Assembly: GCF_000737335.2 (NCBI RefSeq)
Contig: NZ_JMCC02000007.1
Location: 1 to 64,000, forward strand
Direction of reading: 5' to 3'
DNA from: Enhygromyxa salina
GTDB taxonomy: Bacteria; Myxococcota_A; Polyangia; Nannocystales; Nannocystaceae
DNA length: 64,000 bases
Position numbers and translations under genes: made by a program. A model generated the notes under the pieces. The model saw nothing but the letters and a program-made list of their open reading frames with translations. It was not told the DNA's origin and did not search any database. Numbering within the stretch: position 1 is the first letter of the stretch; every line of letters begins with the position of its first letter. This document shows positions 57,755 to 64,000 of the stretch, one piece after another.

Positions 57755-59383
57755 TTAGCGCTGCGCAGCGGCCTCGTCCACGCGCCACCACCACCACGCA
57801 AGCAACCCCGCAGCGAGCGCCGCGGTCCCACCCAACCCCAGCACGATCCACCACAGCCCATCGGCCTCGGTCGCCGCGCTCAGCCGCCACGCGCCAAACC
57901 ACAGCGCGTCGAACTGCGCCGAGGTCCACGCCGCGCGCGTCTGTCCGTCTCGCCAGAACGCCAGCGCGGGCTGTTGCTGGCGCCAGAACGCGATCACGGG
58001 GGTGGCCTCGAGCCGCCAGTCGGCGATCCACATGTAGCGGTCGCGGCCATACTCGTGGTTGAGCTGCCAGAACACCGAGAACACCGAGTGACTGGCCAGC
58101 CAAGCTTGCAAGGGCACGCTGGTTCCCAGCAGGGCCGCCGCCGCCGCGCGCTTGGGCCGGGTGTGCTCTTGCCAGCGCTCGAGCCAGCCCGCGAGCGGGA
58201 CCAGCAAGAACGGGACGCACGGCAGCAAGTAGCGCGGCCCGATCGCCCAGCCGCCGTGCCAGTCGCTGCGACACGCGACGAACACCAGCCGCGTGAGCAC
58301 CAAGGCGAGCACGAAGTAGGCCACGACCGCGTCGCGTCGGCGCATCGCCGGCCACGCCAGCGCGGCCAGGATCAGCGGCGGCGAGTACCAAAACAGGCTG
58401 CGGCCGGGGGCGATCAACATCGTGAGCAGGCCCCGGAATGGCCACACCCAATGACCGTAATGATCGAAGCGGCCGGTCTCGAAGGGCGAGCCAAACCGCC
58501 ACCACTGGGTTGCGCCGAGCAGGACCACGCCGACCGTGCCCAGTCCCAGCGCGATCGCCCAGGTCCGCCAGCTCGCGCGCACGAGGCTGCGAACCTTGGC
58601 GGGTCCCAGGGCGTAGCCAAGCAGGCACGGGATCGCCAAGCAGTTGAGCACGTGCACGTGGACGCTGAGCCCCGCCACGCTCGCGGCGATCCACAGCTGC
58701 GAGCGCGCGCCCGAGCGATGGAACCGGCTGATCCCAAGCGCGGCACCAAGCAACATCACGGCGCTGAGCGGCTCACTGAGCAGGGTCCCCGCGTAGGGCC
58801 ACGCCGTGGTCCCAAGCGCGTAGATCAAGGCCGTCAGCAGCGAGGTTTTCGCCCCGTGGCCAAGCGACTGCAGCCACAGCCCAAGCAAGATCGCGGCGAG
58901 CGGGGTGACGAAGCAATTGGTCAGGCTCACGACCGCGCGCAGCCAGTCGGCCTCGTGGCCGCGCTTGTGAAAGGTGTAGAGGTCCGAGCGCTGGGCGTAC
59001 CGCCACAGCTTGGGGATGTCGTCGAGCGTGGCTCGGGCGAGCGCGTAGAGTGGCGCCGCGACGAGCGAGGTCCCGTGGCCAAAGAATCCGTAGCGCTGGC
59101 CATCGCGCCCGCTGCCCCAGCCGAAGGTCCCGTTGGGCCGGTCCGCCCGCTCCCCGCTGCGCTTGGGGATCCCCGGGATCGTCAGATCGTGATCCTCGAC
59201 CAGACTCTGGGTCGTCTGGAACACGATCTCGTCGTCGGGATAGGTGATCCGGCCCGGCGCCGTGCACATGAACAGACAGCTGCACAGCAGCAACAACGCC
59301 ACCCACGCGCGCGCGGGTGAGACGTTGTCAGCGCGGGCGAAGCTCTTCGCCCGCTCGCGGACGGCGTTCGTGGACGGGTTCAC
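57755..59383 (-). CDS. Polytopic membrane glycosyltransferase-like protein
   Basis: 542 residues. A first helix (AWVALLLLCSCLFMCTAPG) is followed by a periplasmic stretch with YPDDEIVFQTTQSLVEDHDL, where the DDE acidic pair and following loop are typical of GT-C-fold (PMT/ArnT-like) glycosyltransferases. About ten further helices follow, then a shorter C-terminal soluble region. Such enzymes move sugars from polyprenyl-phosphate carriers to lipids or proteins on the outer face of the membrane. The family cannot be named more exactly. The start at the GTG at 59383 lies in the first copy of a duplicated 62-bp segment. Confidence 0.7.
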   Translation of the reverse strand: MNPSTNAVRERAKSFARADNVSPARAWVALLLLCSCLFMCTAPGRITYPDDEIVFQTTQSLVEDHDLTIPGIPKRSGERADRPNGTFGWGSGRDGQRYGFFGHGTSLVAAPLYALARATLDDIPKLWRYAQRSDLYTFHKRGHEADWLRAVVSLTNCFVTPLAAILLGLWLQSLGHGAKTSLLTALIYALGTTAWPYAGTLLSEPLSAVMLLGAALGISRFHRSGARSQLWIAASVAGLSVHVHVLNCLAIPCLLGYALGPAKVRSLVRASWRTWAIALGLGTVGVVLLGATQWWRFGSPFETGRFDHYGHWVWPFRGLLTMLIAPGRSLFWYSPPLILAALAWPAMRRRDAVVAYFVLALVLTRLVFVACRSDWHGGWAIGPRYLLPCVPFLLVPLAGWLERWQEHTRPKRAAAAALLGTSVPLQAWLASHSVFSVFWQLNHEYGRDRYMWIADWRLEATPVIAFWRQQQPALAFWRDGQTRAAWTSAQFDALWFGAWRLSAATEADGLWWIVLGLGGTAALAAGLLAWWWWRVDEAAAQR

Positions 59384-59465
59384 TGTGGGCGGCCAAGGCT
59401 GGTGTCTGCTCGGGCGAGACGCCTCGCCCGCTTGCGGACAGCATTCGTAGACTGGTTCACGGTGG
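59327..59465. repeat. Tandem 62-bp duplication with a conserved hairpin
   Basis: Two 62-bp segments (59327-59388 and 59404-59465) are imperfect copies. Each has a hairpin: GGGCGAA-GCTC-TTCGCCC in the first, GGGCGAG-ACGC-CTCGCCC in the second. The single stem change is compensated. Read on the minus strand, both encode VNxSTNAVRxRAxxxARAD with mostly silent third-base changes, so the copy upstream looks like a duplicated gene start now out of frame with the gene at 57755. Confidence 0.7.
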
Positions 59466-59493
59466 CTGTCAGCTCAGGGCGCTGCAGTGAAAA

Positions 59494-59521
59494 CGGGCGC
59501 GAACGATCACGTTCGCGCCCG
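59494..59521 (-). terminator. Intrinsic terminator of the lipoprotein gene at 59541
   Basis: CGGGCGCGAACG (59494-59505) and CGTTCGCGCCCG (59510-59521) form a perfect 12-bp stem with a four-base loop. On the minus strand it is followed by TTTTC, and it lies 20 bp past the stop at 59541. Confidence 0.85.
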
Positions 59522-59540
59522 GACTCTGTGGGGTCTGCGC

Positions 59541-60011
59541 TCAGCCGGAGGTGCCGCCGCCGCCGTCCATGTCGACGATGCAGGCCGAGGCGTCATACGT
59601 GCAGGTGATCATGTCGCAGCCCAAGGTGCCGCCGGAGTAGCCCAGGTCGACACAAGAGAAGCCGCCAAGGTTGCCGCCGTCGCACTGCTCGCCATCGTCG
59701 ATCAGCCCGTTGCCGCACACCGCATTGCCGGTATCGCCATCACCATCGCCGGAGGTGGTTGGGTCCGCGTCGCCGTCACCCGTGCCGGAGTCGCCATCGC
59801 CATCGCCGTCACCGCTGCTGGGGAGATCCTGCGGGGTGCCATCGGTGGCGTTGTTGGAGTCCGCAGACTCGCTGCCGCTGTCAGTCTCCGCGTCGCCAGC
59901 CGTCTGCGTGGTGAAACCCGCCGACATGAACGCATTGGGACCCTCCGCCTCGGGGGCGCACGCGAGACCAAGGATCAAACAAGGAGTAAGGGCGATAGCA
60001 AACCGGCGCAT
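59541..60011 (-). CDS. Lipoprotein with myxobacterial Cys-rich repeat
   Basis: 156 residues with lipobox GLAC (Cys18). A Ser/Asp/Thr and GDGDGD linker spans residues about 35-95. The C-terminal region begins AVCGNGLIDDGEQCDGGNLGG, matching the CGNGxxExGEQCDxG myxobacterial Cys-rich repeat (TIGR02232-type), and continues with GFSCVDLGYSGGTLGCDMITCTYDASAC. Such domains are found on secreted and surface proteins of myxobacteria, often at a C-terminal sorting or anchoring end. The ATG at 60011 gives the normal signal peptide; its terminator is at 59494-59521. Confidence 0.85.
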   Translation of the reverse strand: MRRFAIALTPCLILGLACAPEAEGPNAFMSAGFTTQTAGDAETDSGSESADSNNATDGTPQDLPSSGDGDGDGDSGTGDGDADPTTSGDGDGDTGNAVCGNGLIDDGEQCDGGNLGGFSCVDLGYSGGTLGCDMITCTYDASACIVDMDGGGGTSG

Positions 60012-60102
60012 CACGCCTGAAGCTTCGCGCTTGTCCAGGATTGCGTCAAGGAAAAAGTCCGAACGCGTGCACGCCAGACCAGCGTATTTGATCGAGATCG
60101 AC

Positions 60103-60116
60103 GTTCCACGCGGAAC
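60103..60116. promoter_or_regulatory. parS-like palindrome
   Basis: GTTCCACGCGGAAC differs by one base from the parS consensus of Myxococcus xanthus, GTTCCACGTGGAAC (known from that species, recalled from memory). It lies in the non-coding DNA between two divergent lipoprotein genes. It would bind ParB if functional. A single near-match can occur by chance, so the call is tentative. Confidence 0.4.
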
Positions 60117-60243
60117 GACGTTGCTCGTAGGTGACTTGGAGGCTGCGGGTTTTGACCGGCTCCATTGCCGGATGAATTCACAGCCAATGGCCCGAACCCG
60201 CGACATTCGAGGTTGTTCGGGCAGGTCGTGCTACACGCGGACT

Positions 60244-61383
60244 GTGCTGAGGCGTGCGCATCTGCTGTGGTTCGCGGGTCTGGGGGTCTCACTATTAATA
60301 CAGGCATGTGGGTCCGCACAGCCACCGGTGGCGCCCGTCGTGAGTCAGCGATCCTCCCCTGCGCCTTCGCTCAGCAGCGACGACGAGGCGCTGCTCGCCA
60401 GCTTGCTCGCCGAGGACCCCAGCGACTTTCACGTTGAACGGGCCCGGATCTGGCGAATGGGGCCCGCACGCTGGGCCGTGGGCGGGTTCGAGCTCCCGCA
60501 CCATCCACCGGGCGATCCGCGCGGAGTCACGTCGGCCCAGCCGCTCGAGGCGGTGATCGTCGATCCCGCAGGGCCGCGCGTGCTGCTGCCGCTCGAGGAT
60601 CTGGCGGCTCGAGCGTCGCCCTCCGCGGTGGCCTCGGCTTGGTCGGCGCTGCGGCTGATCGCGGTGCTCTCGCCTGGGGATCTCGTCGCGGGTCTAAAGC
60701 GAGAGCTGCGGCCAACGCCGTGGCTGACCGTCTCGGCCGGCGTCGGCCTGAGTCCGATCTCCAGCGAAGATGATCATTTACGCGCGCGCTGGGCTGACCC
60801 GGCTTGCGGGTTCAGCCTCGAGCTCGCCCTCGACACCCAGGATTTTGGACCGCTCTACGAGCCCGGACCCGCCGGGCCGCCAAGCGACGCGCCCGAGCCC
60901 GCCGGCACCGTTGGCCACCGCCTCGCGCCCGGGACCGAGGTGTTCGTGGCGGCTGACGCCCGTGAGCCGATCCTGCATCTGGATCCAGCGACCCCCGGGC
61001 AGACCGAGCACATGAGCGCAGGCCAGCGCGTGATCCTCGAGGGCGCGCCAAGCCGAGGTCGCCAGGCGATCAGCTTGCGCTGCCGCGGGGTCCAGGTTCG
61101 CGGGTTTGTCTCGACCAAGGCGATCATCGAGACCACCACGCGCTACGCCGTGGTCGCGGACACGCCGCCGCCGAGCTCGAGCTGCGCCGGGTTCGAAGCC
61201 GAGTCGATCGCCGTGCCCCGAGCGACGCCCCTCTACGAACCAACCGGAACCGCCGACGCGGTGTTGGTTGGCGTCGTGGCGAACGACGTCGAGCTGCTCG
61301 CGCGCCCCGGCACCGATGGTTGGTGGGCCGGGTGCGTGGGCAGCCCGTGGGGCGACCTCTTGTTTCAGTTCCGGCTGCGGTAG
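60244..61383 (+). CDS. Lipoprotein of unknown function
   Basis: 379 residues from a GTG at 60244 that gives a clean signal with lipobox LIQAC (Cys22). A Ser/Pro/Val linker is followed by a soluble domain containing repeated hydrophobic strand pairs (HLRARWADPACGFSLELALD, RQAISLRCRGVQVRGFVSTKA) and four scattered Cys residues. A PSSSC linker separates a final SH3-like stretch (IAVPRATPLYEPTGTADAVLVGVVANDVELL) that may bind peptidoglycan, though that is only a resemblance. The last 19 bases overlap the convergent acyltransferase gene. Confidence 0.6.
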   Translation: MLRRAHLLWFAGLGVSLLIQACGSAQPPVAPVVSQRSSPAPSLSSDDEALLASLLAEDPSDFHVERARIWRMGPARWAVGGFELPHHPPGDPRGVTSAQPLEAVIVDPAGPRVLLPLEDLAARASPSAVASAWSALRLIAVLSPGDLVAGLKRELRPTPWLTVSAGVGLSPISSEDDHLRARWADPACGFSLELALDTQDFGPLYEPGPAGPPSDAPEPAGTVGHRLAPGTEVFVAADAREPILHLDPATPGQTEHMSAGQRVILEGAPSRGRQAISLRCRGVQVRGFVSTKAIIETTTRYAVVADTPPPSSSCAGFEAESIAVPRATPLYEPTGTADAVLVGVVANDVELLARPGTDGWWAGCVGSPWGDLLFQFRLR

Positions 61384-62588
61384 GCGCCGATGTGCCGATC
61401 CAAGAAGTGCTTCCACATGTTGGTCGAGTGCTCGATCGGTGAGATCTGAAAATTGTCTTCGGCGGTGCGGATTTGCAGCTTGTTGCCGACCTGCAGCAGC
61501 ACCGCGCGGACATGCTCGAACGAGATCTCGATCGACTCGTCGCGGCTGTGATCCGTGAACCGGACGCGGTCTCGAAACACCTCGACGCGCCCGAGCCCGA
61601 GCGCCTCGGGCTCGACCTGGCCATAGTGGATCTGATGCAGCTCGGCCTCGCACTCAATCGCGACGCCGTCGGCCGCGTAGCGGTTGTTGTCCAACACTGG
61701 CAGCTCGCCGAAGTGCTCGAGGACCCGCTGATAGGCCTCGTCAATGTGCATGTCGAGAGCCGGCCCGCCCTCGCCGCGCAGCCAACAGGCCAGATCCACC
61801 CGCCAGCGGGCGTTGCAGCCATTGCAGCTCACGCTGTCGTCGTCGTTGGGGACCAGCTCCAGGCTGCTGCGGCCAAAGCACTGGGGGCACGCCCACATGA
61901 ATTCGGGCAGGCCATACGCCAGGCGTGAGCCGAACGAGCGCGGTGGGATCTGGACTTGGTAGGGATCCACGCTGACGTACTTCGCGACATCTTCGGTGAT
62001 CTGCTCGGCCGAGACCTCGTCGCCGTAGTGCTTCAGCGCGACGTGTTCGATCACCAGCGGGATCGACCGCGGGTACTTGGCCCAGCGTGGCCACTGCATG
62101 TGCCCGGTCGAGACCCGCACGAACCCAACCGGCACGCCCAGGCGCTTGGCCATGCGACCGATCCCCGGCTTGATCGGGTTGGTCCGGCCGGTCCAGGTTC
62201 GGTCGCCCTCGGGGAACACCAAGACCGCGTCGCCCCTGCGGATCCGCCGTTCGACCTCGATCAGCGCGGCCGGATCCTTCATGCCCTTCTTGAACGGGAT
62301 CATGCTGAAGTAAGGCATCATCCAGCCAAAGTAGGGCACCCGCAGCAGCTGATCCGTGCCCAGAATGTGGGTCTGCCGCAGGTTCGAGAACGGGACCATC
62401 ATCACGTCCCACGGACACGGGTGGTTGCTGACCATCAGCATCGGGCCGCGGCGCGGGAATTTGACGTGGCGAACGATCTTCAGGCGCACGCCGGGGGCGA
62501 CCGTGCCCACGGCGATGGTCCAGAGCATCTTCCAGACACCCCAGCGGATGACGTCGTCGCGGGTTCGGGACGGAGCGGCGTTGGACAT
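61365..62588 (-). CDS. PlsC acyltransferase with zinc ribbon and PH/GRAM-like tail
   Basis: 407 residues. The N-terminal about 215 form a lysophosphatidic-acid-type acyltransferase: NHPCPWD (Asn55-Asp61, the NHx4D catalytic motif), a glycerophosphate-binding segment, and FPEGDRTW (near 125). A zinc ribbon follows, CPQC ... CNGC (about 233-260), then about 115 residues whose beta strands and terminal helix (RVEVFRDRVRFTDHSRDESIEISFEHVRAVLLQVGNKLQI ... NMWKHFLDRH) look like a PH/GRAM-type domain. The enzyme would acylate lysophospholipids on the cytoplasmic face; the extra modules may guide it to particular lipids or proteins. The fusion is uncommon and adds about 190 residues to the usual size. 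Confidence 0.85.
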   Translation of the reverse strand: MSNAAPSRTRDDVIRWGVWKMLWTIAVGTVAPGVRLKIVRHVKFPRRGPMLMVSNHPCPWDVMMVPFSNLRQTHILGTDQLLRVPYFGWMMPYFSMIPFKKGMKDPAALIEVERRIRRGDAVLVFPEGDRTWTGRTNPIKPGIGRMAKRLGVPVGFVRVSTGHMQWPRWAKYPRSIPLVIEHVALKHYGDEVSAEQITEDVAKYVSVDPYQVQIPPRSFGSRLAYGLPEFMWACPQCFGRSSLELVPNDDDSVSCNGCNARWRVDLACWLRGEGGPALDMHIDEAYQRVLEHFGELPVLDNNRYAADGVAIECEAELHQIHYGQVEPEALGLGRVEVFRDRVRFTDHSRDESIEISFEHVRAVLLQVGNKLQIRTAEDNFQISPIEHSTNMWKHFLDRHIGAYRSRN

Positions 62589-62617
62589 CGCGGCCGGCAG
62601 TGTACGGCAGTCTGGCG

Positions 62618-63931
62618 TCACCCTGTAGGCGGAAAGCTCACCAAACCCAGGCCCACGCCGGTCATGTCCGAGTAGGTGTAGGGCTCGTTCAACCCAGTCG
62701 CCGTCAGCAAGGTTTGATACGTGTCTGGGTCGACCTTGAACGCGGTGCTCGTGCCCTGATCCACGACCCAGATCTTGCCTTCAATGTCGATGCTGATCCC
62801 AACCGGCATCGCCGCGCCGGCCAGCGGCACCGCGGGGTGCGCGACGGTCTTGCTGAGCGTGTCGATCTCGACCAGCAGCGAGCTCCCGTTGTTGGCGACC
62901 CAGCCGCGCCCTTCCGTGTCGATCATCATCCCGCGAAAGCTGGCACCGGGGACGTCGATGAAGTCCCACTGCGCCGTGCTTGGGTCGAAGTGGTAGACGG
63001 TGCGGGCCCCGGCGATCCATGGGTGGCCGTCGGCGTCGAGCGCCATCCCGTAGGTCCACTGCTCGCCGTTTGGCGGCGCTGGGATCTCGTGGACGTCCAT
63101 GGTCAGGTCGCCGCCGTCGATCCGCACCAGCGGACCAACCTTCCAACCAACCACCCAAAAGTCGCCGGCTTTGTTGGTTGCGCCGCCGTAGGGTCCCCAC
63201 TGGTCGCCGGGCCACGCCACGCTGACCTCGTCGAGCAGCTCGCCGGTCTCACCGTTCAGCCGGCGGAAGGTCCCGTTGTCGACGTCGCGCCAGCCAACCC
63301 ACACACGCGGCTTCGTGCAGTCGTCGGGGCCAACGCCCTCCCACGCGACCGGTCGCGGGCCGTACTGGTTGTTGGTCGTGCCGCCGCTTGGCAGCGGCAC
63401 ATGCCACAGCACGCACTCGTCCTCGCCCCACTTGCGCACGTCGCTTGGGCCGTGCGAGGTGTCGATCTTGCCGTCGGTGTCGAGGTCGACGCAGCGGTCC
63501 TCGGTGGCGGCGATCTTGGCGATGCCGCCCGCGCGGTCGACCACGACCGCGTCGCCTAGCAGGTTGACGGAGGTTCGTGAAGGATCCGCGGCGCCGGGAC
63601 CCGCGAGGTAGCGCGCCTCTTCGATCCCGGTCTCGGTGTTGATCTTGGAGACCGTGCCCTCTGGCGAGTTGGAGATCCAAATGTGGCGAAGTGAGTCCTC
63701 GTCCAGACTGTTGCCCGATCCGTCGGCGCAGCCGCCGGCCAGCGCGTCGATCTGCTCGAGGTCGAGCCGGATCGAGCCGTCGTCGGAGGTCTCCAAGATC
63801 CCGATGAAGGTGCTGATCCCGGAGCCCACGCCGTCGTCGGTGCGGGTCACGCCTGTGGCAGTCTGACTGCACGCGACGCCACCTAGCGCGATCATGATGG
63901 TGGCGAGTGCGGGTACACTACGGACATCCAT
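62618..63931 (-). CDS. Beta-propeller lipoprotein (NHL/YncE/Vgb-like)
   Basis: 437 residues with lipobox GGVAC (Cys21) and a short linker. Blade-like units include HIWISNSPEGTVSKINTETGIEEARYL, WVGWRDVDNGTFRRLNGETGELLDEV, GMALDADGHPWIAGARTVYHFDPS, MMIDTEGRGWVANNGSSLLVEIDT and GISIDIEGKIWVVDQGTSTAFKVDP, spaced about 40-45 residues. These match the NHL/streptogramin-lyase-like propeller. It is probably an envelope binding protein. Loops contain several Asp/Gly turns that could bind calcium. It sits 29 bp upstream of the acyltransferase gene on the same strand. Confidence 0.8.
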   Translation of the reverse strand: MDVRSVPALATIMIALGGVACSQTATGVTRTDDGVGSGISTFIGILETSDDGSIRLDLEQIDALAGGCADGSGNSLDEDSLRHIWISNSPEGTVSKINTETGIEEARYLAGPGAADPSRTSVNLLGDAVVVDRAGGIAKIAATEDRCVDLDTDGKIDTSHGPSDVRKWGEDECVLWHVPLPSGGTTNNQYGPRPVAWEGVGPDDCTKPRVWVGWRDVDNGTFRRLNGETGELLDEVSVAWPGDQWGPYGGATNKAGDFWVVGWKVGPLVRIDGGDLTMDVHEIPAPPNGEQWTYGMALDADGHPWIAGARTVYHFDPSTAQWDFIDVPGASFRGMMIDTEGRGWVANNGSSLLVEIDTLSKTVAHPAVPLAGAAMPVGISIDIEGKIWVVDQGTSTAFKVDPDTYQTLLTATGLNEPYTYSDMTGVGLGLVSFPPTG

Positions 63932-64000
63932 CTATCGAGCATTGGAGCCGAATGTGCTCACGTCCAGCGCATAGATTTGCCTGCGCGTTTTGCTTTTGTC
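63932..64000. other. Upstream region of the last lipoprotein gene
   Basis: Window edge; no gene visible. It should contain the promoter of the gene at 62618-63931. Confidence 0.3.

Noticed and set aside
57518..59320. 600-codon plus-strand frame opposite the glycosyltransferase-like gene
   Set aside because: Arg/Gln/Pro/His-rich antisense shadow; the minus strand gives a coherent membrane protein.

Overview
The window is high-GC DNA from a deltaproteobacterial-type predator or saprophyte, most likely a myxobacterium of the Nannocystineae (Nannocystis/Plesiocystis/Enhygromyxa type). The grounds are a two-domain geosmin synthase, about eleven lipoproteins in 64 kb, several of them with Asp/Gly (GDGD...) or Ser/Thr/Asp linkers directly behind the lipobox, a CGNG...CDGG myxobacterial Cys-rich repeat, a response regulator with a C-terminal DUF4388-like domain, and strong G/C preference at codon third positions. 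The genus is an inference; no rRNA or tRNA gene was seen.

Left part (1-15.8 kb): a possible transposon remnant with a 37-bp perfect inverted repeat (385-549), a truncated lipoprotein, a cytochrome c lipoprotein, an eight-unit array of about 49 bp with palindromic cores (2408-2762) in front of an Rpn-like nuclease-family gene, a hotdog thioesterase, an RND efflux adaptor/pump pair, cell-envelope proteins, peptide deformylase with a SirB1-like partner, and a large beta-propeller lipoprotein.

Centre (16.2-34.5 kb): a complete type I-G (formerly I-U) CRISPR-Cas locus. The array spans 8.7 kb with 119 repeats by hand count and 118 spacers. It is followed by a leader-like region and a tightly packed operon: cas4/cas1 fusion, cas2, cas3 (helicase then HD), csx17, csb1 (Cas7) and csb2 (Cas5-Cas6 type). 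Repeat orientation and the degenerate repeats at the left end indicate that the array is transcribed leftward from the cas-proximal end and that new spacers enter there.

Right-centre (34.5-49.2 kb): envelope lipoproteins (right-handed parallel beta-helix type and SGNH-hydrolase-like), an SDR, an ABC exporter, an MFS transporter, a GAF-PAS protein, an overlapping set encoding a membrane-anchored retropepsin-like protease with two partners, a PilZ-like/REC/DUF4388 regulator, and a sensor histidine kinase.

49.5-57.5 kb is the most interesting block: a geosmin synthase with a disordered C-terminal tail carrying two GPxGLGTS motifs, two paralogous Family 2B encapsulin shell proteins with cyclic-nucleotide-binding-like domains, an MscS-type channel, and a FixJ/NarL-type regulator whose phospho-acceptor Asp is replaced by Glu. 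It reads as a terpene-cyclase nanocompartment with two shell subunits; stem-loops lie between the cyclase and shell 1 and between shell 1 and shell 2. The last 6 kb hold a membrane glycosyltransferase-like protein, three lipoproteins, and a PlsC acyltransferase fused to a zinc ribbon and a PH/GRAM-like tail.
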